Virus record (IMG/VR): IMGVR_UViG_3300048836_000301
Coordinates: 1 to 30,414 of that record
Strand: one strand, 5' to 3'
Source of the DNA: a virus
Length of the DNA stretch: 30,414 nucleotides
The first letter of the stretch is position 1. Every line of letters begins with the position of its first letter. The translations under genes and the position numbers were made by a program. Shown here in pieces: positions 13,544 through 21,707 of the stretch. Under the pieces are notes generated by a model. The model was not told where the DNA came from. It made no database searches and worked only from the letters and a program-made list of their open reading frames with translations.

Positions 13544-15196
13544 TTAATCTACTACTCTTATTAAACTTAAATCAATATTTGCAAAAGTAACAACATCAGT
13601 TCCTGCAGAGTATGAAGGATGTGAATACCATAGTGATATAGTATCATTTATGTCTAAGGTCACTAATCCACTAAAACAAAATGGTCTATTATATAGAGTT
13701 GTAACAACTACTTCTTGATCTATAGTTGTTAGTGCATCATTCTTTCTGATTTGTAAAGTAACTACTTTATTTGCAGAAAGACCAACAAAGTTGCAAGATG
13801 CCGCAACTAAATATGTTCCACCTTGAGAACCTTGAGTGAGTGTAAGAGTATTTGAAGCTGCAGAAACACCTGATAGATTGTCTGATACAGTTAGTGTCAT
13901 TTTTGTAGGTGAAGCACTAGCAGATGAAAAAGATGCTGATCTCAAACTTCCAGTGGTTTTATTCTTGATCTGATTTACTTTAGTAACATTTAAACTAATA
14001 TTTGAAAAAGTTGCTTGATCTGTAGTAGAAACCCAAGATGGATGTGAATACCATAGAGATATAGTATCATTTGCAGCCAAAGAAACTAAACCTTGAAAAC
14101 CAAATGCTCTAGGATACATAGTTGTTACAGCTACTTCTTGTTGCATATAAGTCAATACTGTGTCATTCTTTCTGATTTGTAAAGTTACAGCTTTATTTGC
14201 AAGTGAGTTTATTGCATCACAAGATGCAGTAACTAAATATATTCCTTCTTGAGTAACTGTTAAGTTGTTAGATGCTGCTGTAACATTTAATAGATTATCT
14301 GAAGAAGTTAGTGTCATTTTTGTAGGTGAAGCACTAGCATCTGTAAAAGAATCAGAATATAAAGTTCCAGTTGATATATTATATGATTCGGAAACTCTAA
14401 TCAAACTAACATTTACATTCTGATATGTAGCAACATCAGTTCCTGCAGAGTATGAAGGATGTGAATACCATAGTGATATAGTATCATTTATGTCTAAGGT
14501 CACTAATCCACTAAAACAAAATGGTCTATTATATGTCTGTGTGATAGATACATTTTGTTTTAAATAAGGAAGAACTATATCATTCTTTCTGATTTGTAAA
14601 GTAACTACTTTATTTGCAGAAAGACCAACTACGTTACAAGAAACTGTTACTAAATATATTCCTCTCTTTGTTGCTATTAAATTGTTAGAATTTGATATAA
14701 CATCATATAAGTCATCTGAAGAAGTTAGTGTCATTTTTGTAGGTGAAGCACTAGCATCTGTAAAAGAATCAGAATATAAAGTACCAGAAACTAGATCTTT
14801 TTCAAAATCATCTTGATATGTATAAAATAACCACGAAGATGTAAGATAAACTTTAGCTATAGCTCTCCATGTTGGATTTATTGATCCATACCAACCATTT
14901 TTAGTTGCTGAAAATATAGGTTTTTCTACTGAATAATAAAAATCTAGTGTTCCTGCAATATCTCTAAAATAAATATAATACATATAATTCAGAGATACTG
15001 AATTAGAAGGGGAAGTTGCCGTATCAGATTTATAAACTACTCCGTTAGCTTCTATAACAGATCCTGCTTTTATTTGTTTATTAGTGACATCTAATTCAAC
15101 TACACATAGACCTTTCTTTAGATCATTCTTGCTTTCTACTTCATCTTGCCAGTTCGTTGCAAGATAAGCAGCATTTGTTAATTTTCTTATAGCCAT
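13544..15196 (-). CDS. Tail or baseplate protein with three tandem C1q/TNF-like domains
   Basis: In this 550-residue protein, the first ~140 residues are a separate N-terminal region starting MAIRKLTNAAYLATNWQDEV. The rest consists of three repeats of about 130-140 residues. Each begins near DSFTDASASPTKMTLT and continues through GIYLVT(V/A)SC, KVVTLQIRKND, F.F.GLV.L..NDTISLWYSHPS to a final (L/V)I+V strand. The layout of beta strands and the G.Y.V motif match the C1q/TNF-like jelly roll found in many phage receptor-binding proteins, which form trimers. The repeats are nearly identical in DNA, showing recent duplication or gene conversion. GGAGGTTAAATAAC precedes the start. It probably decorates the tail tip. 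Confidence 0.8.
   Translation of the reverse strand: MAIRKLTNAAYLATNWQDEVESKNDLKKGLCVVELDVTNKQIKAGSVIEANGVVYKSDTATSPSNSVSLNYMYYIYFRDIAGTLDFYYSVEKPIFSATKNGWYGSINPTWRAIAKVYLTSSWLFYTYQDDFEKDLVSGTLYSDSFTDASASPTKMTLTSSDDLYDVISNSNNLIATKRGIYLVTVSCNVVGLSANKVVTLQIRKNDIVLPYLKQNVSITQTYNRPFCFSGLVTLDINDTISLWYSHPSYSAGTDVATYQNVNVSLIRVSESYNISTGTLYSDSFTDASASPTKMTLTSSDNLLNVTAASNNLTVTQEGIYLVTASCDAINSLANKAVTLQIRKNDTVLTYMQQEVAVTTMYPRAFGFQGLVSLAANDTISLWYSHPSWVSTTDQATFSNISLNVTKVNQIKNKTTGSLRSASFSSASASPTKMTLTVSDNLSGVSAASNTLTLTQGSQGGTYLVAASCNFVGLSANKVVTLQIRKNDALTTIDQEVVVTTLYNRPFCFSGLVTLDINDTISLWYSHPSYSAGTDVVTFANIDLSLIRVVD
13591..13694 (-). repeat. 104-bp exact repeat within the C1q-like gene (copy 1; copy 2 at 14431-14534)
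   Basis: The 104 bases are identical to 14431-14534, exactly 840 bp (280 codons) apart, while the intervening second domain has drifted at these sites. A further 69-bp identical stretch links 14297-14365 with 14714-14782. Confidence 0.9.
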
Positions 15197-15197
15197 G

Positions 15198-15953
15198 TTA
15201 TTTAACCTCCAAGAAGTTTATACTAGTAGACCAGTTGAGTTGTTCTTTTCTTAATTGTATTTCTGATTGATTTATTACACAAAAGACAGGCGCTACTACA
15301 TCAAGTGAATTTTCCCAGATCATCAACCACACTGGAGTTGAGTTCTGAACTGTGTTCCACATATTTATAATATCTTTACGATTTGCAACTATTTTTCCAT
15401 CTCTTATCCAATTATTTTCTGGAACAAATGGAAAATCAAATGTTGTACTAAGATACTGATAGCCTAAATCTCCATATACTTGACCAGAAATAGAAAGATC
15501 TCTACTAGAAGTAGTTGCATAAGTTAGTTCAGCTTTAGGATCTATACCTGGCAATACTAAATAATCTCCTATATGTATATATCCTATAACTATGCTTGTT
15601 AAAGTTGCATCTGTAAATGATATCTTCCAATATCTGTAACTCTTATCTCCCATCCAGTACCAACAAGTATCTGTAGAAGTCATCACGAAACTTTCAGGAG
15701 ATATAAAAGTTGGATTATCATCAGCGTATAGAGTAACTGTAGTAGAAGAAGGTAATAAGTTACCCTTATCTATAATTACAGATTTTATTTGTCGTGAACT
15801 TTGAAGATCTAATCCTATAAAAGCTCCAGTGTTTAATTGTGAAAAAGTTTGACTTAAATGAGGAACTTTTAGATCATATATATCTTGTCCTACTGGAGTG
15901 TTTTGTGCAGTTAATATAGCATCTTCTAAATAATTTTTGAAATGAATTATCAT
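15198..15953 (-). CDS. Distal tail protein (Dit-like)
   Basis: This 251-residue beta-rich protein lies directly after the tape measure gene, the classical position of the distal tail protein that caps the tail tube and starts the baseplate. Its middle part (SRQIKSVIIDKGNLLPSSTT and SYRYWKISFTDATLTSIVIG) resembles a discoidin-like carbohydrate-binding beta sandwich, which would add sugar binding. The end region contains DIINMWNTVQNSTPVWLMIW, resembling the W-rich strands of siphophage tail-tip proteins. No family signature is decisive; the call relies mostly on gene order. The frame and start (GGGAGATATTATG) are sound. Confidence 0.65.
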   Translation of the reverse strand: MIIHFKNYLEDAILTAQNTPVGQDIYDLKVPHLSQTFSQLNTGAFIGLDLQSSRQIKSVIIDKGNLLPSSTTVTLYADDNPTFISPESFVMTSTDTCWYWMGDKSYRYWKISFTDATLTSIVIGYIHIGDYLVLPGIDPKAELTYATTSSRDLSISGQVYGDLGYQYLSTTFDFPFVPENNWIRDGKIVANRKDIINMWNTVQNSTPVWLMIWENSLDVVAPVFCVINQSEIQLRKEQLNWSTSINFLEVK

Positions 15954-15963
15954 AATATCTCCC

Positions 15964-18648
15964 TTATACTATTACTCTAGCAGGAACTCTAATAACACCG
16001 TTATTAAGTGCTTCTTGAGTTAATTCTAGTGCTACTTCTCCTAAACCATCTAATACTATAGTTAGATTCATAAGACCACTTGCCATATTTGCTCCTGTAG
16101 AAGATCCTGTCATACTTGATACTATTGCATCTCCAAGCATCGAGAATGTTTTATCTGTGAGAGGAGCAACTAATTCATCTGATCCACCTTCACCTATAAC
16201 CGCTGATACACCACCTGGAGTTGCAGATACTACACCTCCCTTTGCTAGATATTTTGGAGGCTGTGGAGCTGTAGGTTGAGGCTGAGAATAAACTACAGCT
16301 GCTTGTGCTGCACCCAAAATACCTAAAGCAACTGCTGCAATTGTTCCACCAATAGGACCTAATTCAGCATATCCTTTAACTATAGCTAGTGCTGTATTAA
16401 TAGCAATTTGTGCATAAGCAATAGCCTGTGATCTTCTAAATGCATCTTTTTCTATTTTATACTTTTGAACGTTAGCATCATATTCAGCTTTTAATTTAGC
16501 ATTTTGTAAATCTTTTATTCTTTGTTTTTCTTCTTCTGTTCTAACACCATCTTTATCAGCTGCATCTTCTGCTCTTGCTATTGCTTCATCATAATATTGA
16601 TTAGTTCTTTCTATTTGTCTGTCCCACTGTTCAATAGCTCTATCGGCTAAGTTACGATATATTTGAGCAATAGAATTTGCAAGTGACATAACTCTTGAAG
16701 ACCAAGTTTCTGCTGCTGCAATCATTTTTTGAGTTTTTTGTTTTTCTTTATCTATTTCTTCTTTTCTTCTTCTATCATCTTCTGCAGCTGCTTCATCTTT
16801 AATTCTTTGAGTTTCATCAGCAATTTGTTGTTCTAGTGCAATTAAAGCTTCTGCTTGTGCTGCTTTTTCAGATTCAAGAGTAAGATCTAGTGCTGCAATT
16901 TCATCATATTTAGCTCTTAAAGCTTCTAATTCTGTTGTGTTTGCTGCTTCAAAATCTCTTAGTACTTCGTTAATAGAAGCCATTCTTTCTTCTGCTGCTC
17001 TTTCAGCTTCTCTTGCAACAGTATCAGCTTTATCTTGTTCAAGTTTAGCTGCTCTAGCTGCTGTTTCTTCAGCTTCTTGTCTTTCTCTTTCGTTGAGTGC
17101 TACAATTTGATCTCTCAAAAGTTGAATAGCTTTTAATCTATCTGCTTCTCTTGCTGATCCAGTTGCCCATCTAAGAGCTTCTAATTCTGTTATTTGTTGT
17201 TGTATTCTTTGTTGTTCAGTAAGAGAATCTTGTATAATAGCAACTACTTTTTCTCTTCCTTCTATATATGTTTGTTCAGCTCTAGCTCTTGCTTCAGCTT
17301 CTGCTGCTTTGGCTGCTGCCTCTGCTGCCCTAGCTTCTTCTTCTCTAGCTCTAGCTGCTTCTGCATTCAGTCTTGCTCTTTCTTCAGCTTCTTTTCTTAT
17401 TTGTTCTTCTGCATCTAATTGTGCTAAAATAACTCTAGCACTTTCTTTATATTGATCTGATACTTTTTCAGATGCTATTGCAACTCTTAAGAACTGTTGT
17501 TCAGTTATTCCTAATTTTTCAGACCATGCTTCTACACCATCAGCGTTAACTTGTGTCCAACCTCGAAGAGATTTTTCAATAGCTACTATTTGTTCTCCAG
17601 TTACTCCTATTTCTTTTGCAAGATCACCAAATCTTTCTGTTGCGTTATCAATAGCTTTTTCATTCATAACAGCGTTAAGTGCTACTAATCCTACAGTTAA
17701 AGCTGCAATAGCTGCAATAGCTGCTCCTACTGGATTTGCTGCTAAAAATGTAAGTGCTGTACTTACTGCTCCTATTCCTGTAACTAAAGGACCTATTCCT
17801 GCTACTAAAGCTGCAATTGTGATAATAGTTTGTTTTGTAGTTGTACTTAAATCTCCAAACCATTTTGCAACATCTCTAATTCCACCCACTATATCTTTAG
17901 CTATAGGAAGAAGCTGTGTTCCCATTTCTACAGCTAAGTCTTTCATATCTCCTAAAAGAGCTGAAGTTTGGAATGATAGTGAAGATTGATTATCTGCAAC
18001 AGATGAAATAGCATCACCCGATTGTTGCATAACTAGTGCTAAAGTAGCTGATGCTTTAGCAGTTAATAGTGCTTGACCTTCTAGTTTTTCTTGGCCTCTT
18101 CTAACTAACTCTTGCTGAACATCTGTTTGTGTTAACTTTACACCCAATTCAACTAAACCATCTGTTTCACCTAGAAGAGCTTTTGTAATCTTTTGAGATG
18201 CAGTAGCTACATCTACACCGTTATAAGCAGATAGTGCAACAGCTAATTTTTGAACTTCTAAAGATGTATCTAGTGCTTGTTCAGAAGTTGCACCAAATCC
18301 TTTAAGTAGATCTCCAGTGTTAGCTAGTAACTGCTTTGATTGAGTATTTGATAATCCATATTGTTCGTTTAGTAGTTTTACTGCATCAGCAGCGGCTTGA
18401 AATGATCCTTGAAAAGCTGTATCAAACTTTCTTGATGCTACTTCTGCATCAGCAGCAAATTTAAGAGAAGCAGCACCTACAGCTAAAATAGGTAGAGTGA
18501 GTTTAGTTGTTAACTCTTTCCCTACCTTTTCTAGTTTCTTGTTAAATGCTTCTAATTTTTTATCAGCTCCATCAAGACTTTTATTGAATTCTGTATCACC
18601 AAGTACTAACTTGTAAAAAAGTGTTCCTAAGTCACCTTGTAGTGCCAT
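15964..18648 (-). CDS. Tail tape measure protein
   Basis: This 894-residue, Ala/Glu-rich protein has the typical organisation: an N-terminal helical part with GDKKLEAFNKKLEKVGKEL-type coils, hydrophobic segments around residues 269-329 (IITIAALVAGIGPLVTGIGA, then GAAIAAIAALTVGLVAL), a long charged coiled coil (about 410-720, with AEARARAEQ- and EEKQRIKDLQ-type repeats), and a second hydrophobic stretch near 750-792 (GPIGGTIAAVALGILGAAQA). By the usual rule of about 0.15 nm per residue it predicts a tail near 130 nm. It follows the frameshifted chaperone pair, as expected. No muramidase or peptidase motif was seen, so it may lack a wall-degrading domain. Confidence 0.93.
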   Translation of the reverse strand: MALQGDLGTLFYKLVLGDTEFNKSLDGADKKLEAFNKKLEKVGKELTTKLTLPILAVGAASLKFAADAEVASRKFDTAFQGSFQAAADAVKLLNEQYGLSNTQSKQLLANTGDLLKGFGATSEQALDTSLEVQKLAVALSAYNGVDVATASQKITKALLGETDGLVELGVKLTQTDVQQELVRRGQEKLEGQALLTAKASATLALVMQQSGDAISSVADNQSSLSFQTSALLGDMKDLAVEMGTQLLPIAKDIVGGIRDVAKWFGDLSTTTKQTIITIAALVAGIGPLVTGIGAVSTALTFLAANPVGAAIAAIAALTVGLVALNAVMNEKAIDNATERFGDLAKEIGVTGEQIVAIEKSLRGWTQVNADGVEAWSEKLGITEQQFLRVAIASEKVSDQYKESARVILAQLDAEEQIRKEAEERARLNAEAARAREEEARAAEAAAKAAEAEARARAEQTYIEGREKVVAIIQDSLTEQQRIQQQITELEALRWATGSAREADRLKAIQLLRDQIVALNERERQEAEETAARAAKLEQDKADTVAREAERAAEERMASINEVLRDFEAANTTELEALRAKYDEIAALDLTLESEKAAQAEALIALEQQIADETQRIKDEAAAEDDRRRKEEIDKEKQKTQKMIAAAETWSSRVMSLANSIAQIYRNLADRAIEQWDRQIERTNQYYDEAIARAEDAADKDGVRTEEEKQRIKDLQNAKLKAEYDANVQKYKIEKDAFRRSQAIAYAQIAINTALAIVKGYAELGPIGGTIAAVALGILGAAQAAVVYSQPQPTAPQPPKYLAKGGVVSATPGGVSAVIGEGGSDELVAPLTDKTFSMLGDAIVSSMTGSSTGANMASGLMNLTIVLDGLGEVALELTQEALNNGVIRVPARVIV

Positions 18649-18649
18649 A

Positions 18650-19359
18650 TTATACCTCTTGTTTAAGTTTCTTTAATCTTTCTTCAAATTGCTCATATTG
18701 TGTGTCAAGTTGTTTACTTACTACTTCGTTAGAGAGAGGATCAGCAAAACTTTCTATATATCTTTTTTTAATATCACTCTCTTTTTGTCCAGCAACAATA
18801 TTAACAATTCTATCTATAGGTATGTTATGAAGATATTCTTGAACATCTTCCCATGTATATTTCCACAACAACTCATCTCGAGGAATTTGATAAACTCTCT
18901 GCATGAGAGATAATATTTTTGTATGATTAATTTTGTAACCGAAGAGGGAATTCTTTTTTACTTCTTCTTTTTTTTTGTGTCTTCTTGAGGATCTTGAACT
19001 GTTCCAATAATATAATTTACAAGAGTATCAAATTCATCTAAGCTTATATTCTCTTGTAGCCATTCTTCGGTAACTTCATGTTTATTTGCTTTTAGTGTAG
19101 CTAAAATTATTTTTAATCCGCAATCTGTAAAATCTTTAGTAGCTTTCTGAAAGTCTTCAGCATCTTCTATAGTAGCTTTCCCTTCTTCATTTTTCTTCAC
19201 ATAATCTGTAATCTTCTTTACAGCTGTATGTTGTAGATCTACATATTGTGCTGTAAGTATATTTAAAATATATGGTCTATATGTCACATCTAATTCTGTT
19301 CCCATAACTGATTTAAATATTCTCTTTTCTTTATTCAAAACTAAACTACTATCTAACAT
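18650..19359 (-). CDS. Tail assembly chaperone, G-T fusion made by -1 frameshift
   Basis: Reading G to the AAG at 18969-18967, slipping back one base and continuing in the other frame gives an unbroken product of about 236 residues ending at 18650. The downstream frame has no stop from the slip site on and carries MQRVYQIPRDELLWKYTWED, then a charged helix ending RLKKLKQEV. In lambda-like phages the G and GT products bind the tape measure in a set ratio before tube polymerisation. The T part on its own (18650-18904) could start at ATG 18904 but has no convincing RBS, which favours frameshifting. It ends one base before the tape-measure ATG. Confidence 0.85.
18958..19359 (-). CDS. Tail assembly chaperone G (unshifted product)
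   Basis: This 133-residue helical protein lies between the major tail and tape measure genes, the position of G-type chaperones. The N-terminal part starts MLDSSLVLNKEKRIFKSVMG, and the last residues are DTKKKKK, encoded by the slippery A-run. RBS AAGGAGAG precedes the ATG. A strong terminator-like hairpin separates it from the major tail gene, which would reduce its amount relative to the tail tube. It is the more abundant of the two frameshift products by analogy with known phages. Confidence 0.85.
   Translation of the reverse strand: MLDSSLVLNKEKRIFKSVMGTELDVTYRPYILNILTAQYVDLQHTAVKKITDYVKKNEEGKATIEDAEDFQKATKDFTDCGLKIILATLKANKHEVTEEWLQENISLDEFDTLVNYIIGTVQDPQEDTKKKKK
18967..18973 (-). other. 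Programmed -1 frameshift site, A AAA AAG
   Basis: In frame the codons are ACA AAA AAA AAG. A AAA AAG is the well-known efficient bacterial slippery heptamer, within a run of nine A. The zero-frame stop TAA follows 6 bases later (18960-18958), and the -1 frame stays open through 18650. Confidence 0.88.
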
Positions 19360-19378
19360 TCATCTCTCCTTATGTGTT

Positions 19379-19415
19379 AAAAAGTAGGGAGAGGGAATCT
19401 GTAGTACCCTCTCCC
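19379..19415 (-). terminator. Terminator or attenuator after the major tail gene
   Basis: Perfect 9-bp stem GGGAGAGGG / CCCTCTCCC (19387-19395 with 19407-19415) with an 11-nt loop is followed on the minus strand by TACTTTTT. The T-run is slightly offset, fitting partial termination. It lies just before the RBS of chaperone gene G. Confidence 0.8.
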
Positions 19416-19423
19416 TTAATTAA

Positions 19424-20236
19424 TTAGTAACTTCTTGTGACTGAGAAAAGCTGATCTCCAGCTGTTCTTGAGTTATCTTTCTTAGCAACGAATGCCATAG
19501 GCATAGTGATAGGCTCAGAACTATTTTCAGGACTGAATCCGTGTCCAAAACTTCCGTTAGGATAAACTTTGTAGAAGTTGTATTCTACTGCGTTACCATC
19601 AGCATCAATTGTTTCAAACTTAACTTCGATAGGATTAATTACTTTGTTTCCACCAGTCTTCAAAATCTTAGAAGCAGCTGGAGTATAAGAATAAGTAACT
19701 ACAACATCCTGAACTTCGGTAGTAACAGTTGCAGAATCATGAACTGTGAGTCCCCATCCGAGACCTTCCATTTCAACAACTTCATAATCTGTTCCTGCTA
19801 CTAGAGCGTTATCAACTGATCCAACTACAGAAGTGATTGTCTGCTTAGCTCCAGTTGCATTCTGACCTGGAAGCAAAATAAACTTATCATAGTTCCAAGA
19901 TCCACTATCTGCAGTGTAAGTAGCACCAGAAACTAGTGTTCCTGCAACGTTAGTAACTGTAGACATTCCACCAGAAACAGAAGCAATAAAATCCATATCT
20001 AGAATTCTACCTGAATCAAATGAAATATCAACTGTTTCGTTGCTAACTTCATCTTGCACTGTTCCAACATCATCAAATTCAATTGAAGTTGATTCAACGT
20101 TCTTTTGGAAAGTAACTCCGTTAGCAAAAAGTGCTTTTGTGAAAGATCCTGTTGATCCATAATCTCTGTACCATACGATTGCAGGATTAGGATTAATCAT
20201 ACTTTTATCAGAATCTGTGAAAGAATTGTATGCCAT
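19424..20236 (-). CDS. Major tail (tube) protein
   Basis: This 270-residue beta-rich protein sits between the tail terminator and the chaperones. It begins MAYNSFTDSDKSMINPNPAI and contains EVSNETVDISFDSGRILDMD and later KILKTGGNKVINPIEVKFET, in line with tube proteins in which a beta sandwich forms the hexameric ring. Its codon use is more balanced (more C-ending codons) than the accessory genes, as is usual for abundant virion proteins. RBS AAGGAGAATTAAAT precedes ATG, and a strong hairpin after the stop may insulate its high expression. The assignment rests on position, length and composition. Confidence 0.82.
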   Translation of the reverse strand: MAYNSFTDSDKSMINPNPAIVWYRDYGSTGSFTKALFANGVTFQKNVESTSIEFDDVGTVQDEVSNETVDISFDSGRILDMDFIASVSGGMSTVTNVAGTLVSGATYTADSGSWNYDKFILLPGQNATGAKQTITSVVGSVDNALVAGTDYEVVEMEGLGWGLTVHDSATVTTEVQDVVVTYSYTPAASKILKTGGNKVINPIEVKFETIDADGNAVEYNFYKVYPNGSFGHGFSPENSSEPITMPMAFVAKKDNSRTAGDQLFSVTRSY

Positions 20237-20251
20237 AATTTAATTCTCCTT

Positions 20252-20614
20252 TTAATTTACTATTTGCGTTATAACTTGAATTGGTACATGTACCAATTTA
20301 GCCTCTTCTTCATAGAGATCACCTAGATCTCTTATTGATAGCACCCTCATAGAAGTGTTATCAAGTTTTCCATACCATCCTCGAAGAAGTTCAACAACAT
20401 CATCAACCATAGTTCTAGCATCATCTATTTCTCTAGCTCTACAACTGATTTGATAGTTAACTTCTTTTACAGGTGAATCTAAAACTACAGATCCAGGTAA
20501 TCTCAACATAGATATAGTTTTATTTCCATCTTCAGCATCTACTTTACCATACCAAACACTATATTGTGGTAGATTAAGTTGTAAATATCCATATAATTCC
20601 ATTTCGATGCTCAT
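20252..20614 (-). CDS. Tail terminator / tail completion protein
   Basis: This 120-residue protein has an alpha/beta layout: a start helix MSIEMELYGYLQLNLPQYSV, strands around SMLRLPGSVVLDS and VNYQISCRA, a helix ARTMVDDVVELLRGW, and a final strand HVPIQVITQIVN. This resembles the small tail-terminator fold (lambda gpU, SPP1 gp17 type), which stops tube growth and joins head to tail. It overlaps the HK97-gp10-like gene by 4 nt (ATGA) and precedes the major tail gene, exactly where that function is usually encoded. Confidence 0.72.
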   Translation of the reverse strand: MSIEMELYGYLQLNLPQYSVWYGKVDAEDGNKTISMLRLPGSVVLDSPVKEVNYQISCRAREIDDARTMVDDVVELLRGWYGKLDNTSMRVLSIRDLGDLYEEEAKLVHVPIQVITQIVN

Positions 20615-20925
20615 TTACTCACCTCTAACCTTTCTTTTATTATCTTTGCTACTTCAGAAACACTTTTAACAATTCCTCTTCTCATGAATGGATTAGCATA
20701 TTGATGTACAGTTCCAAATTCAACAAAGGGTGCATAATCTTTTGTGTTGTATATATATAAACCATCTTCTTCTTTTTTGTAATCTGTAGCTTTCTGTAAT
20801 TCTCCAGTAAGTACAGGTGTTTCTGATTTAACTGAATCAACAACTGCAGATCCGATTTGATCATAAGATGTTTGAATAGCTTGATCTAATTGTTGTTGAA
20901 ATCTTGCTTTTTTACTTTGAAACAT
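20611..20925 (-). CDS. HK97 gp10-like neck / tail-completion protein
   Basis: This 104-residue protein has the hallmarks of the HK97_gp10 family: an N-terminal helix with AIQTSYDQIGSAVVDSVKSE, then TPVLTGELQKA (the P-x-x-T-G-x-L motif), then DYAPFVEFGT with the conserved Y-A-x-x-V-E-F-G-T, and NPFMRRGI near the C-terminus. Members act in the head-tail junction. It lies one base from the preceding connector gene and overlaps the tail-terminator gene as ATGA. Confidence 0.85.
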   Translation of the reverse strand: MFQSKKARFQQQLDQAIQTSYDQIGSAVVDSVKSETPVLTGELQKATDYKKEEDGLYIYNTKDYAPFVEFGTVHQYANPFMRRGIVKSVSEVAKIIKERLEVSK

Positions 20926-20926
20926 A

Positions 20927-21241
20927 TTAATACCTACTTTCTAAAAGTACTTCTAAATGATGTCCTTTAGAGAAAGGATTTAATACACTTATTACGTTAA
21001 ACTCTTTTCCACCATATATAATTATGTCTTTCTCTTTAACCGATGTATTTGCGAAAGTGAATAGTTTATGACTGATGATAACTCTATCAGATCCATTTTG
21101 ATATACTAAAGCTACAGTTAGAGGATCTATTTTACCTTTCTTACCTGTAGAAGTTGTATAAGTAGTTTTTGCAACTCCGTTAACTTTTGAAGTGCTTTCA
21201 CTCTTTATATCAAAACTATCAGTAAAATATTTTTCAATCAT
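20927..21241 (-). CDS. Head closure / stopper protein
   Basis: This 104-residue beta-barrel-like protein contains KGKIDPLTVALVYQNGSDRV, then SVKEKDIIIYGGKEFNVISV and GHHLEVLLESRY at the end. A G-K-I(D) strand followed by D-x-I-x-Y-x-G-K-x-F-x-V is typical of head-closure proteins (SPP1 gp16 / Phage_H_T_join type) that seal the connector after packaging. It starts two bases after the gp6-like connector gene, in the standard connector order. Confidence 0.78.
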   Translation of the reverse strand: MIEKYFTDSFDIKSESTSKVNGVAKTTYTTSTGKKGKIDPLTVALVYQNGSDRVIISHKLFTFANTSVKEKDIIIYGGKEFNVISVLNPFSKGHHLEVLLESRY

Positions 21242-21243
21242 AA

Positions 21244-21588
21244 TTATACCGCCCTAATATATCTTTTTATAGCAGAAACTATTTCACTTGGATAACCTTT
21301 ATTTCTTGATGCAGTAGATCTATTATAAGAATATGATCCTATTGTTTCACTCTGCAATTCATAGTTTATAGTTGAGTTATTTAGTTTATATTGTATCATT
21401 TCAGCTGCTGTAATATCTGATCCCACCGGATAAACAGTTTCACCTTGATCATCTACTTCCCATGGTGCGTTTCTTATTTCTAAATATTGTTGTTCAACTA
21501 AAGGAATTAGTGCAGAAATCTTTGAGTCTTGTGTTGTGTCAGATATTCCTAGATAACTCTTTACTTTTGTAACAGTTGTTATAGCCAT
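21244..21588 (-). CDS. Head-tail adaptor (gp6/gp15-like connector)
   Basis: From ATG 21588 the protein is 114 residues and starts MAITTVTKVKSYLGISDTTQ, as expected for connector proteins whose first helix reads like VKxYLGI followed by D-x-x-L/I-xxLI. The helix KISALIPLVEQQYLEIRNAP fits this family. The frame stays open to ATG 21657, but that longer version would lie inside another small ORF. AAGGAG 8 nt upstream of 21588 supports the shorter start. It is the first ring below the portal. Confidence 0.82.
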   Translation of the reverse strand: MAITTVTKVKSYLGISDTTQDSKISALIPLVEQQYLEIRNAPWEVDDQGETVYPVGSDITAAEMIQYKLNNSTINYELQSETIGSYSYNRSTASRNKGYPSEIVSAIKRYIRAV

Positions 21589-21592
21589 AGTG

Positions 21593-21688
21593 TTAACTCC
21601 TTGTGTATTGAATAAAGGAGTAAGTTGGTTTACTACTAATCTTTCGAATGTATTCATATATCATACCTCTATAATATTTGATAACCAT
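21593..21688 (-). CDS. 31-residue mini-ORF coupled to the connector gene
   Basis: ATG 21688-21686 has AAAGGAG with 5-6 nt spacing. The product starts MVIKYYRGMIYEYIRKISSK and the stop TAA overlaps the sequence just after the AAGGAG of the connector gene. It is very basic and Tyr-rich. It may simply bring ribosomes to the connector start, or be a real small basic protein. I do not recognise it. Confidence 0.45.
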   Translation of the reverse strand: MVIKYYRGMIYEYIRKISSKPTYSFIQYTRS

Positions 21689-21707
21689 TTTTTACTCCTT
21701 TATAAAA

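Noticed and set aside
8365-15196. Diversity-generating retroelement acting on the tail proteins
   Set aside because: No reverse transcriptase and no template/variable repeat pair with adenine-specific changes was seen. The repeats are exact duplications.
21589-21657. Extended start of the head-tail connector
   Set aside because: The family starts with an M-A-x-T-T-V helix at 21588. The longer form overlaps a better-supported mini-ORF, although a GAGG lies before 21657.
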